DNA of 64,000 nt from Aureobasidium sp. EXF-3400 (lineage: Eukaryota; Ascomycota; Dothideomycetes; Dothideales; Saccotheciaceae), in contig SWBL01000048.1 in the NCBI GenBank assembly GCA_024195585.1, positions 124,001-188,000 of the forward strand. The letters are read 5' to 3'. Shown in pieces: positions 12,143 to 23,466 of this stretch. Position 1 is the stretch's first letter. Each line of letters starts with the position of its first letter. The notes below the pieces were generated by a model. It did no database searches. It had not been told where the DNA came from and saw only the letters and a program-made list of their open reading frames with translations. The translations under genes were made by a program, and so were the position numbers.

Positions 12143-12547
12143 TTATGAGGAGTTGGTGTCCTGATAGCTAGACCAGAAACGCGCAATCGCCTTCTCGGCC
12201 ACCGCTGAGTCTTGATAGCGGCCAACAAAGTAGTTGAAGATGGCGAACTCGTCCTTGGAGAGAACATAGGTGTTGGGACGAGACTCAAGTCTGTTCCAGA
12301 CTCCAGCAAGCTGTTCTTCCAGGTACTTTTCGACAAGTTGATCGAGGTCGCCTTCGGTGTTGCGAGCAATGTCAAGAGCACGTTGGATGTCCAACAGAGC
12401 AATGGTATCGATGTCCATCGAGTCGCGTTGAGCCATGGATCTGGTGGAGGAAGAGGATGATGTAGAGTATCGACGAGTCTGAGTTCGAGGAGAAGTGTTC
12501 AAGGCAAACATGCCAGGGGAGGGAAGAGAAGCAATTTGAATAGCCAT
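12143..12547 (-). CDS. Small conserved-looking hypothetical protein
   Basis: Single exon, 134 aa. I do not recognise a named family. Residues 1-45 are Ser/Arg-rich and low in acidic residues, which could be a mitochondrial presequence or a disordered head. Residues 46-130 look like a compact helical domain with an acidic amphipathic segment (DLDQLVEKYLEEQLAGVW) followed by YVLSKDEFAIFNYFVGRY and a terminal helix. There is no transmembrane segment and no cysteine. Codon use and the absence of a good overlapping alternative support a real gene. It lies isolated, with 3.7 kb of empty sequence downstream and 2.2 kb upstream. Confidence 0.65.
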   Translation of the reverse strand: MAIQIASLPSPGMFALNTSPRTQTRRYSTSSSSSTRSMAQRDSMDIDTIALLDIQRALDIARNTEGDLDQLVEKYLEEQLAGVWNRLESRPNTYVLSKDEFAIFNYFVGRYQDSAVAEKAIARFWSSYQDTNSS

Positions 12548-13070
12548 TAGAGCAAATGCGTCTTGGCAAATGAAGTGATAGTCAAGGAAGAGAGGGAATT
12601 TTTCTTTCTTTGGGTCTGTAGTGGAAAGACTTACGACGTGGACGAATCAGGCCGGGTCACGGCGTGGATATCTATATACGTAAGGCCTGAGCATCCCGTG
12701 CAGCCATTGTTTAGCCTAAGAAAAAAGGGAGCGAGCCTTGTGACGCCCCTGTCATGGGAAAGTTGATGTTGGAGAACAAGCTTCGAATGGCCGCTGTTGT
12801 GAGTACCAAAACGTGTTTTGGACTAGGGCGCGTGCTGCGCGGAAGGGGCGGCGGTGCCGAGAAGTGTATACTCCACCACCATGCTTCGCAGACAGGTACA
12901 CCAAGACCAGGAATCGCAACGGTCTAATGGACGAGCCTTGTCAGTAGATCAGATCGAATCACACGCCCTACTATCAAGGCCCTCGATAGCAGACTATACG
13001 ATGCACAATCACGTCCGACCGCCGAAGCCCTGGATAATGATACATATTGGTTGTTATTGCATCGTCCCAC

Positions 13071-13130
13071 AGGACGGGACTTATTGGCTCTGGGTTGTTT
13101 AGGACGGGACTTGTTAACTCTGAACTGTTT
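13071..13130. repeat. 30-bp imperfect tandem duplication
   Basis: Two adjacent 30-bp units, 13071-13100 and 13101-13130. Both begin AGGACGGGACTT and end TGTTT, and they differ at several internal bases. A further AGGA follows the second copy. No transposon ends surround it. Confidence 0.85.
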
Positions 13131-14663
13131 AGGAGCCCCGCGAGAATGTCATCAGAAGCTATTTGAGACCTCGAGAACAAGGGAAGTCTAATAGAGTGTA
13201 AGATAGCGGGTGGGGCATAGAGATATGAAACAGGCACTTGAGCGCGAAGCGAGAGTCATAGTAAAATGCAATACTCATAGCCGTGTGGTCGGTCGATGGC
13301 TATGGATCTGGTTGTCATACAACGGCCTTGTGAAAAGGATTCGAGTCAAAGGCCAAACCTACACACACGAGCAGTCATGGCATTTCTCTTGTGTCAAACT
13401 CTGTCCTGCTGAGCAATCAAACAACCTTCGAAGCCTCGTCGAGAGAAAGTGAGAGACCCACTGAACAACGATTCAAACGTGTTCCCGGATCCTCATGACA
13501 GCGTGACCGACAGCAACATGAACCCTGAGATTGTCACCAACGACCCTGATGTACGCCAGCGTGTTGTGAGCAAAAAGTCAAAGCAAATCGAGAGAGCATT
13601 GTTCTGTTTCTCGCATGTACCGAAGTATCAAGTCAACGCCTCACGTAAAGATGGCGTTAGGCTCGTCTCCGAATGGACGCCTTGATTGGTGGAGAAACGC
13701 ATCGCCACGACTTTAATTCGAGCCTTTTCACCTATTTTGTATTGGTGCTCGGAAGCTTAAACAGACTGGAGGCTTCGTGGCACTGGTATCTCGGACATTC
13801 GGTCTCGGATTTTGGACATGCACGTATTTGTGTACAAAATGAACAGCTGCGGCTGCGATCAACGGGTACGCGCTCCAAAGATTGGAACAACCATCAATAC
13901 CGCTTTTAACAACTGGCTTGGATGGCAATATGAGGATGTGGACCCATTCGCTTGGTTCGGTTGTTGGCTAAATTGAAGACATTTGCAGCGTTCACTTCGG
14001 ACGTCGCTGCCGAAGTAAAGCGGACCTAAAACCGCGTCCAGATGTGATGTGGTCGACAAACGCCTTGCGGCACGTCACTACGGCATGTAAGGTCAAACGT
14101 GTGAAGTAGAAACAGAGTGTGGGACGACGACATGTCGACGTCTATGTTTAATCTGCAAAGGTCCGGCGTCCGGTCGGCCTCCTTTTGGTGGTGATAAGGA
14201 AGCTACATATCTATTGGGTGACTGAGCGGCATGTTTAGCAGTAGATATTACAATAGACGTTTGGTGGATCTCGCGCACGGAAGCCAGCCATCAGATGGGT
14301 CTCAGGCTCTCCCAGTCTCACGGTGACGGTGTGTAAGAAAAGCGACTCTTTACGGACGTAAGCACTAGAGCTATGCTCTGCAAGGAAATTGCAAGGGTCC
14401 AGATCGCTTGCAAGAGCATGACCCGTCTGCACTTGGTCGCAATGATCAGAGTAGTTGCGCGACTTGGACGCGTGAGGCACAGAGCAGAGAAACAAGGTCT
14501 ACAGCGAACGACATCTGGGCGAAGTTTGTTTGAGCAGGCGGTGGAGATGTTCGGCGCATGTATCAAGCAAGGGGACATGCGGCGACAGTAGTCGTCGGCC
14601 TCGCCGAAGCGGGGGTTAGCGCAGGGAAAGCTTGATCGAGATTTCGAGGCCGCCGGCATCATC

Positions 14664-14693
14664 ATGATTCAGGCAGTCGCGACCAACAGTTGA
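14664..14693 (+). promoter_or_regulatory. Upstream ORF (9 codons) before the DUF1279 gene
   Basis: ATG at 14664 opens nine codons and stops with TGA at 14691-14693, 44 nt before the main ATG at 14738. It would matter only if the transcript starts upstream of 14664, which the sequence does not show. Confidence 0.35.
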
Positions 14694-14737
14694 GCTTTGC
14701 GAAAACAGCAACAGCGACCATCAACAACAATATCACT

Positions 14738-15554
14738 ATGCCTCTACTGCAGCATTTACAGCGCCAAGTCACCCGCGCCTCGACGGGCCGTCTCTCCGCC
14801 CATCCCTACAGAGCTGCAAACCACATCTGGAGACCGCAACAGCGAGCACAATTCCACAGGCTGTTCGCCCAAAAGACTGCCAATACCACAAACAACACTG
14901 CCACATGGCGACAGCTACTCTCTCGCTTCCGTAACCCTTCCTCGCGACGATGGAACAGCTCAAGACCCAATCCCGATCCCACACCACAACTCGGTAGCCC
15001 AACGCCTCAGCTCTCCTTTTTCCAGCGATTTAGGCAGCTTGGAAAGGAGTACGGCTGGGTTGTGACCGGCGTCTACTTTGGACTTTCCGCTCTGGATCTT
15101 CCCTTCTGCTTCCTAGCTGTCAGAGCTCTCGGTACTGACCGCGTCGCCCGCTGGGAACACGCCATTGTTGGAACTATCAAGGATGCTATCAAGACTGTCA
15201 TGCCAGACGTTGGTGCAAAGGCCGATGAGGTTGTAGAGCAAGTCGAGACTGCTGTCGGCAGCCCTGCCGCTAGGGAAGGTAATGTATGGGGCGTCCCTGA
15301 AGCAGAGGCCCGCAATAAGGAGGAAGCATGTACGTACAATATCCAGACCGCTCGCCATAATTTCATGCTGACACATCGAAGCTCTGTGGACACAATTCGT
15401 CCTTGCCTACGCCATTCACAAGTCCTTTATCTTTGTCCGAGTGCCACTGGCTGTAGCCGTCACACCGAAGGTCGTCAAGATCCTGAGATCTTGGGGATGG
15501 CAGGTTGGAAAGAAGAAGCTTAGAGACGTCAAGATCAGGCCAACCAAGCCGTAG
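14738..15554 (+). CDS. Mitochondrial DUF1279 (FAM210/Nat2-like) membrane protein
   Basis: Two exons, 14738-15329 and 15382-15554 (52-nt intron), 254 aa. The N-terminal ~85 residues are rich in Arg, Gln and Thr with almost no acids, typical of a mitochondrial presequence. The DUF1279 core begins at FRQLGKEYGWVVTGVYFGLS and continues through LDLPFCFLAVRALG, a membrane segment. After a more variable linker, exon 2 gives a second helix (LWTQFVLAYAIHKSFIFVRV) and ends in a basic tail. Yeast Nat2 and animal FAM210 proteins share this layout. Their molecular function is poorly defined, so I do not assign one. The longer open frame upstream starts from TTG and is not used as the start. Confidence 0.88.
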
Positions 15555-17019
15555 AACGAGACAACATTCTTTATGCAGGGAAGAGCTATTACTGTAAGAT
15601 TAAATATTTGTACAAAAAGTTGAAGGAATTCCGTTCTCTGTTGGATGTCAGGCGACAGGAACAAACATATGTCTGTATACTAGGACAGGATCGTAAAAAG
15701 GAAAACATGCACACGCAGCAATCACTATTTCATCTCCATGTTGATTTCGTTTCACCTTTGGTTTCATTTCATTTCGACACTTTTCTTGATCGGACACTTC
15801 AGATTCTTGCCACGAAACATCAAACATGGGAAAACAGAGGTGTGAAAAAAACCACACCGATGACAGACTGTCAACGGTTATATCAAGTATGTTCTCTCGC
15901 TGTAAGGTAATACATGATGACACAGTCAGAAAGTCACAGAAGAGTGATTGAGAGCAATTTCGGCTCCATTCGAGAGGATCTTCATAGCAAAGTATCAAAA
16001 GACTTCTTGTTCGCACTCGAGATTTGATTCTCTTGTGCACAGCAGAGCATTCTACCTTCTCAATGCTGGGTTCTCTAGTGTTCTCTTCTTAAATCTATGT
16101 CCATCTCTACTGCCTTTTCATTGTTGAGGGCATCTCTATACTCTAAGTTTGTGTTTTGGAGGCAAGTGCGATCTGCTTCCTCTCGACGCCATGACCTCTG
16201 CTGCTGTAATTGAGGACCAAAAAGCTCATGTGCTCGGGAAGCACACATCTTGCTCTATTCCATGTGTACGCTTGATGGTGTTGGCTGAGCATCAAAAGAA
16301 GTCGTGGCAGCGTCCAGAACGGATCATTTTCATGACCAAATGGGACCGAACTCGACATTTGAAACGTTTGTGCTCTTGCTGGTCCGTCAATTGCCAGCCC
16401 ATGGATCAGATTAGCCAGTAGTGATCGTTCGTCATTTGTGCAAGGTTGGACGAATGCAGAGCAGCTGAGTGGTGTGGTGTCATGTCCCACGTCCTCGCCA
16501 GCCATCCCTGGCATTACTATCGTCTTAATGAAATCTGCGGATCTTTTGGTCGATAATCGTACATCTCTTGCCCTTGCCTCTTTTGAGTGGTATCATCTCT
16601 TGCTTTTGATCTCATTATCATGAGAAATATTTTGGGTATCATCGTCTTCTTTCTTTCATCATGTTCAAACCAAATCTTGCGAATAACTTTCTCTTTTGTA
16701 GATTTTTTCTGTCTTTCTCTGGTCCGTTCCTTTCTTCTTCTTGCAACGAAGCCTCCAAATAGTAACACATGAAAAGGAAAGCAAAACTAAGAATATCAAG
16801 AGTCATGGGCGCGCGCATTTCCTTTTTTCCACGTCGTCTTCCCACTTTTCGCCGCGACTCTATCCACATACCCACGTTTTGACTTGTATCGCCGATGATT
16901 TGTATGGCTTGATCAAAGGTCGTGGGTTGGATGGTAAAATGCCAGTTGGTAGCCGAGTCTTCTGATGCTACGAGAACTGTCTGCCAGTAGTTGCTTCAAC
17001 CGATAGGAGCGCTAGTTCA
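15555..17019. other. 1.5-kb intergenic region between two 3' ends
   Basis: This lies between the convergent 3' ends of the DUF1279 gene and the Pab2-like gene. It has poly-pyrimidine and poly-purine stretches near 16640-16860, but no coding frame with a recognisable domain and no tRNA-like segment. Confidence 0.5.
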
Positions 17020-17760
17020 TCAGTAGGGAGAGTAGCCCCTGCCACGGCCGCCACGGTAGCCTCCACGGTAACTGTAGAATCTGTCAGTGTTTGTCCAATG
17101 TGCGCAAAGATATATTTGACTTACCCGCCACCGCGAGGGGCGAATGGAGGAGCACCGCCGCCAAAGCCTCCGCGAGGAGGACCGCCAAAGCCCATAGGAC
17201 CACCGCGACCGCGTCCGCGGCCACGGCCTCCGGCAGCGGCAGCAGCGCCTCTGGCGAGCCCGGGGAGGTTAGTGCGCTTGGGTACGACCTAGACACAATC
17301 AGCAAGCTGTGAGAACAGAGGTCCAAGGAAAGTTATAGCATACCTTCAGGTTGCGGCCTCTGAAGACACTCTCGTTGAGCACAATGGCATTTGCGACAAG
17401 ACTGGGCTCCTGGAACTCGACATAGGCGTAGCCCTTGGGGTGACCAGTGAACTTGTCAAGCAGAATAGTGACACGGTTGATAGCACCACAACTGCCAAAG
17501 TGTGCCTGGATCTCCTCAGGCGATGCGCCGTAGTCGACATTGCCGACAAAGACGGAGCGCGAGTCAATGTCTTCTTTACTTTCGCGCAGACCATCCTGCT
17601 GCTGATCCAAACTGGCCTGCATCTCGCGCAGCTTCTGTGCCTCTGCTTCCATCTCTTGCACGCGCTTCTTCATTGCTGCGATCTCTTCCTCATCGTTGGT
17701 CTCGTCGTCGTTGACGGGTTGCTCCTCCTCGGGTCGCGGCGGCACTTCGTTGTCGGCCAT
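17020..17760 (-). CDS. Polyadenylate-binding protein 2 (PABPN1/Pab2-type)
   Basis: Three exons: 17760-17344, 17288-17125 and 17071-17020 (introns 55 and 53 nt), 210 aa. The layout matches nuclear PABPN1/Pab2. There is an acidic N-terminus, then a coiled coil ([20 protein letters not shown]), then one RRM. Its RNP2 is SVFVGNVDY and its RNP1 is KGYAYVEF. The tail is rich in Arg-Gly, with a GRGRGRGG run and a final [16 protein letters not shown], a likely substrate for arginine methylation. The family binds poly(A) tails in the nucleus and, in fission yeast, links transcripts to the exosome. The ATG at 17760 is chosen because it gives the standard short acidic head; an in-frame extension upstream looks non-coding. 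Confidence 0.9.
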
Positions 17761-18371
17761 GGTTGCTCTGAGAGGGTAGAAGGAAGCTGCGAGTGGGTTC
17801 AGCATGGTCAAGCGACGATGGACAATGGTCGACATGGAACAGAGGGCAAACCTACATTGATGGACGTCCAGAGGATTAAAAGGCGGACAGATGTTTGTTG
17901 GCGAAAGGGAAGGTCGTTCGGCCGTCACACAGATGTATCCAGACAGGCGATTCGGTCACACGTCACAAGGCAGTGAGGTACGAATGTGATGTTAGGGACA
18001 GGTCGATGGAAAGGGTCGAGTCGATGCGTAAATGACATGCGAAAGCTCGCGCGAGCCGCTCCAACTCGCGGCTTCCATGCCAAGCATCCTGGAGAAACCT
18101 TATCTTCACTTTGGGAATGAACCATGTCCTTGGTCGTCACCTCTTTCTTTCAAGACTGAGTCAAAGTCTGATAGAGACCTCTTTGTCCTGAGCTCTCCTT
18201 GTTTACTTATAGTCTTACACTAGAGACATTCATCCATGGGCATTTAGAAACATCTTGGTGCATTGAATCACGTCGTAAGCTCCTTTATCTTTGACCGCTC
18301 TCACCATAGTCTTGGCTCAAGAACAGACTATGCAAGGGCAAGACACTGAACATTTTTAGTTCACCAAAATC
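17761..18371. promoter_or_regulatory. Divergent promoter region, Pab2-like / proton channel
   Basis: 611 bp between two divergent start codons. The proton-channel start has the context CCAAAATCATGG. No distinct motif was recognised. Confidence 0.45.
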
Positions 18372-19003
18372 ATGGAAGAATCACAAAGACCCCTCTTGCA
18401 TGAATCATCTCCCGAACGCAACGATTCAACAATCAGTATTGCCCGTCGAGACACTCGTCGCTATCTAAACTCAAAGCTTGGTCATTATGCCATCCTGCTC
18501 CTGGTATCCCTCGACTGTGCTTGTATCTTTCTCGAGTTTGTCATTCAAATCCTCAGCTGTGAAGGGAAAATCTCTGAATCCAAGGGCCATGTTGCTGAAG
18601 AAGCACTAGGCATTATTGGTCTGGTCTTTTCCTGCTTGTTCGTGCTGGAATTGTTGGCGAGTATATGGGCTTTCGGATTCCAGTAAGAAGGATGTGGTGT
18701 TATGTTCTGTCTCCTAATACTGACTGTCATAGCTTTTTCCATTCCAAGTTCCATTGCTTTGATGCAACTGTCATCATAGCGAGCTTCATCATAGATGTCC
18801 TTCTGCGTGGCATTCTCGAAGAGGTCGCTTCTCTGGTTATCATCCTACGTCTCTGGCGTGTCTTCAAGATCATGGAAGAGTTGAGTGTTGGCGCTCAAGA
18901 GCAGACGGAAGCACTGCGCGAACGTATCGAGCTGCTCGAACAAGAGAAGTCACAGATGGAGGTCGAACTGACCAGACTCAAGTCCCGGGCTCAGGGGTCA
19001 TGA
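18372..19003 (+). CDS. Voltage-gated proton channel (Hv1 family)
   Basis: Two exons, 18372-18682 and 18733-19003 (50-nt intron), 193 aa. It is a lone voltage-sensor domain with a C-terminal coiled coil (about 155-188), the Hv1 layout. S1 (about 37-61) holds Asp48, matching the human selectivity residue D112. S2 (about 78-100) holds Phe90 and Glu93, matching F150 and E153. S3 (about 109-128) holds Asp114 and Asp125, matching D174 and D185. S4 has the signature RLWRV, with Arg143 and Arg146 matching R205 and R208. Human residues replaced here are R211 (Lys149), K157 (Ser97), E171 (His111), N214 (Glu152) and the zinc ligands H140 and H193. It should export H+ across the plasma membrane and probably dimerise. 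Functional fungal Hv1 channels are known. Confidence 0.9.
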
Positions 19004-19171
19004 ACTTGAAGTTTATGATTGACTACAATGAAAAATGATCGAAGGGGTTCCGGTTCTGCTCGATGCATATGGCAGCTACCGACACTCCTCAACTCCTCGC
19101 TAAGTCGAAACGTCTCGAATTATTATGCTCCCTGATCCAAATTACTCCATCTCTTTACATTTCAATCTTCC

Positions 19172-21423
19172 TCACATGCCCATGCGTACATCACGACTGT
19201 AAGACCGCTCTCCCGGCCACATGTTTCCAACCATCGCTGGGTCAGGCCGCCCGTATTCTTCTTCTTGCGTCGGTATCGGAACAACATCACGGACTACCCT
19301 CATTGGATTGCCGGCGACGACTTTGCCTGGTTGTATGTTCTGAATGTGTCAATAAAGGTCCGGAGAGACTAAGGGAACATTCTTTTGTACTTACACCGCT
19401 AACCACAGTCCCGGGCTCGATCACGCATTCTCGTCCGATGATCACATTGGGCAATATGACGACGTCGCCGCCAATGAAACAGTCCTCGTCAACGATGATT
19501 TTGCCTCCTCTTAATCTGCCCTCACTACCATTACGCACTCTTGCATCAAGCCTTGTATCCGGGCCAAGTCCGTAGAACTTGACATTTGGTCCGACGATTG
19601 TACCTCTTCCGATCGTAATAGGGCAAGGATCGTACATGACACAGCCAGCCTGTATCACCACGTTGTCTGCGATGTGGACATTGTAGCCGTACTCGCACTT
19701 GAACGGTGCTTCAATCAGGATCTTGGAGCCGATGGTACCGATAGGATGACTGCGCGCGTCTCCTTGTCGCAATAGACGATCAGGTTGTAGTATCTGTCTG
19801 AACAACCTCATGCGTCCGTCCATATCAATATCGAAAGAGGATTTGGCGGCTTTGTTGTAGCGTTCTACTGCTTGCTTGCACCATGCCCTGTCGTTCAAGA
19901 GCTCTGGATCGGTGAAGTGGCGGTAATCTCTGCCGCTGAGCATGTTGTCTTTCTCGCTGGGTCCGGCAGAATGGTAGGGTCCTAGTGGTGGTTTCATGGC
20001 AATGCGACTCGATATCATCGCTCTAGGTGTGTCAAAAGCACTGCCCAGACTGGTACTCGCACCGCCACTGCCCAAGCTGGTACTCGCGCCACCACTGCTA
20101 TGGCTTAGACTGCCCCCATTGGCATCACTGATGATACTCGGCGCTGACATGCCGTATCGGGAGGATGAAGGTAGTGCCCGGGCTTTCTCGAGCTGAGGAG
20201 GTTGGGCATAACGACTGAAGGGTGAATCATATTCTGCTGGTGCGACAAGTCTGGCGTAGCGCAGTCCGTCTTCTGAAGGTTGGGCGCGGCTGTCGTGAGA
20301 GAAGCGTCTTTGTGATTCGAGCCAGTTTTCGGCGGCAGCACCGGGCGCCCTGCTAGATTTGTGAGTCTTGGAAAAGGATCTGGTGATAGAGTGACTCACG
20401 ATTGTCGGTGGCCAGGGAACACGGCCGCATCTGTAGTCTTCGCTTGCAGCGGAACTGTTTTGGACTGAAGCTTGATGTTGAGCTCATGTTTGGGCCCATA
20501 GCCCTCGCATGCGAAGCCTCCACGTGTACAGTTTTGGCATTGCGGTTTGGTCTCGTCGCACTTCTTCTTGCGCCGTCGACAGGTACTAGAGAGCGGTACG
20601 TTAGTGTGTGAACGCGGTCTTGAAGCTCTGTTTACCTACTGGCAACCTGTCTTTGTTCTTTGTGAGAAGCGTCGTCGTGCAGGCCCCTTTCTGCCACTGT
20701 TCGAGTCGGGCTGCATCTCTGATTCTTGGTCGCTTTGCATGTCTATGTCCATCTGAGGACTACCACTACCTTCATCGTGATCATTACGAGTCTTAGGCAT
20801 GTGCGAGTCTCGACGCTCAGCGTCCTCCTGCTGCGACTCTGTCCGGCCAGGACTCGGCCTTGGTTGGCGCCAACCTGAGAGTTGATCTCTATATGATCAT
20901 GTCAGCGAGTTTTGTGACTGCCGTATCGAAAGACTTACGATGCATGTTGTGGTTCACTCTCGCGGAACTGTAGAAGTGGTGGTAGACTTCGTGCGGGCGA
21001 TCTTGATCTGGTTGGTGGCTTCAAGGTATCTGCGCGTCGTGTAGGTGGAGAGGTAAACTCGGGCGAGACTTTGAAAGCGTCGTTAGACCTCTTGCGCTTC
21101 CCCTGACGGTTGGAGTCGTCCGCAGGAGAGCGGAACGAGAGGTCATCGCGATAGGTGCCTCGAGTCTCATCCGAATCCACGAAAAGCGCTTTCAGCCTTT
21201 CTTCTTGCGAAGATAGCTGTCGGGGTAGAGAGTGTTGTTGTGGTTGTTGTCGATGGGTCTGAGCAAGGGCTGATGGATCGGGTCGGAAGGAAGTGTTTTG
21301 TGGAGGGCTCGCGGTACCTTTGTTGCCGTTGGCTGCTGTGAATCTGCTTGCTGTCGAGATCTCTTCGACCTCTCTACTCATTCGAGAGTCGTCAGCCTCG
21401 GAAGACTGATTGACGGCAGCCAT
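19172..21423 (-). CDS. Zn2Cys6 domain fused to maltose-type O-acetyltransferase (LbH)
   Basis: Five exons: 21423-20939, 20888-20640, 20585-20400, 20349-19395 and 19339-19172 (introns 50-55 nt), 680 aa. Residues 1-240 are Ser/Pro/Gln-rich and disordered. Residues 244-271 form a complete fungal zinc cluster (CHTCRRRKKKC through CQNCTRGGFAC, spacing CX2CX6CX6CX2CX6C), split by intron 2. A second low-complexity stretch contains a GGASTSLGS duplication. Then come a Mac domain (about 439-490) and a left-handed beta-helix of hexapeptide repeats (about 515-625). The protein closes with VVAGNPMRVVRDV, as in sugar O-acetyltransferases. The THPLD stretch that carries the catalytic His in LacA/Maa proteins reads GPDTRLD here, so catalysis is doubtful. 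DNA binding and nuclear location are inferred. Confidence 0.87.
20036..20098 (-). repeat. Coding tandem duplication (GGASTSLGS twice)
   Basis: Two adjacent copies of a 27-nt unit lie in the low-complexity linker of the zinc-cluster/acetyltransferase protein. They give GGASTSLGS repeated in frame. The boundaries are approximate. Confidence 0.7.
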
Positions 21424-23466
21424 ACAAGTTCAGATTCCAGTCTTGCAAAGTCTTGCGCAGACAAAGGATATCTCGCCGAGTCCAAGGACTCGTACTAGCG
21501 AAACAAGCACAAGACACTTTGCGCTCGCTGTTCCAACGGACCCGTTAGTCCATGCGATTAACCAGTCTGTCGGGTGGGGGCAGCGGTGCAAAGGGGTTCG
21601 TAGAGAAGTTTGGCAGTGAAACAGATCGGAGAGACCTTTCGCGCGGCGCAAGAATGGAAACAAAAACAAGAGAAGCGAGGGTATTGGGTTGGCAAGCGTA
21701 TGCAGCGTCTGTCAGACCCGGCGGCTTGCGGCTAAGAGACCTGTGACAAGGCGCATATGCACTCGAAAAGACAAAGACAAAGGCAGGACGAAACGATCAA
21801 GCACGCGGGTGAAGTAAAGACAGCAAAACCAGCATAGCATAACCCAGCAAACATGCAAGCAACGCCGACCAACGACAGCATTGGCCAGATATGAACAAAA
21901 TACAAGAACCAGAACCCTTGAGCAATAGGTTACCGCCTCTTTTCGTGGAGCTGCGGGCGTGCTTGCCGCGCCTGCCAAAATCCGCGCAGGGATCGTTTAG
22001 CGTTTTGATAGGCCGCCTCGAGCGCCCACTTTCATCCATGCACTCAACTTCGTACGCTCTTCACACCTATAGCTGCGAACTGGTGGAAGTACTTCTTTGT
22101 GTATTGGACCATAGGCCGCGCTTCAGGACTTCCGATATGGCTGGTTTCCGGTTCCTGCAACATGGTGGATTGTCCTTCGTTATGTTCGAGGCAACGGCCT
22201 GGGGAGTCGTCATGCATGAGAAAGTGCCGTGCTTGTCAAGCGCGCACTACTAACGCAGAGGCCCACTGAGGACCCCACGCGTTACATCCACCAGGCGCTT
22301 CACGGCATCTGAGGTAGTCATGGCTGGACTGGAGCGGACAGAGAAACGATATTCTTTCGGCCCTAAGCAAAGGCGCTTCGTCCAGATGAGGAAAGCCGAT
22401 TCCGTGGTGCGTTAGGATTCCTTGCGACAGAACGCGACGATCACAGTTGGCGCGAGCCTGTACTGGAGTGACATTTGGTCATGTCACTCATGAAGTGTAG
22501 TTCTATTTTGAATTTGATATGATACCCAGACCCGGCAATGGTTCGTCATGCGGGCCCTAAGGCGGACCGTTGCGAGTGTACCAAAGTTGACACTGGCACG
22601 GAGGCTTTTCTTTTGGAAACATATCAAGAGCTGGAGCACCACACCTTCTACAACGTCGAGCGCATCTCTCGACATCACTTTAGCCCATGACCTTCTCCTG
22701 GCACACGCCGTTGACAAGGTGCGACAAACAGCTGAAGCTTACGTCCGAAAGTCGGATGGGATGATCTAATCGAATCGTAAAAGTTGGCAGAAGGGGGTTG
22801 GGTTGCAGCTTGGTCGCTTCTGGTAACTATGGCATGGACAAGGTATTCTTAGACGACCCGACAGAACGGTCTTCAATCAACAAGAGGCGATCACACGGTT
22901 CAAATCTGCGACCGTGGCCTCGTGATGCATGGGGTGGAGAAGACGCTGTAGAATGCATGAAATCATGACAAGAAAGGGGACGAGACACCATAACAACATC
23001 AGTGATCAGTCGTTAAATGATAGAAGTCCAAAATCTCCGAGCTCAAAGAGACTGTACTACGCGCGCGGCTGGTCTGCGGCACGGCAGCTACAATGTAGCA
23101 GGCACGCAATTGCAGACAAGAACACAGCGTCGACTCAGCATTATGCGCGGATGCACGCAACAGTCGCACATGAGATCTGAGAACGATCTCGACTGACTGT
23201 GCCTATATCCAAGCATATAACGAAAGTAATATAGATCATGCGGACACGCAGGGCGCTCTATAATGTTGTGTGTTTCAATTTGTATGTAATTCCCTATGGT
23301 TGAGGGGCCACCCTGTTTGAGTGACCAAGACTTTTGACGCTCGGGAAATGCCTTTGGTCGAGACGGCCATCCGAAAAGGCAAGCACGCTTGCACGAAAGT
23401 CGAAGCAGCGACCAGCATTAGAATATCCAATAGATATAGCGGCGACACCGCAAACACACATACACA
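21424..23466. promoter_or_regulatory. 2-kb divergent intergenic region
   Basis: This separates the fusion gene (minus) from uL3m (plus). Open frames here (21891-22253 plus, 21712-21978 minus) overlap and show no domain. I see no tRNA, repeat family or transposon remnant. Confidence 0.45.

Larger units (their letters stand above)
12548..14737. other. 2.2-kb intergenic region with a short tandem duplication
   Basis: Only short overlapping open frames occur (12854-13102, 13210-13452, 13449-13685 plus and others), none with a recognisable domain. It contains a 30-bp direct duplication at 13071-13130 and, near its right end, a nine-codon upstream ORF. Confidence 0.5.

Noticed and set aside
22890..22915. 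GGTTCAAATC resembling a tRNA B box
   Set aside because: No A box at the right distance and no acceptor stem pairing.
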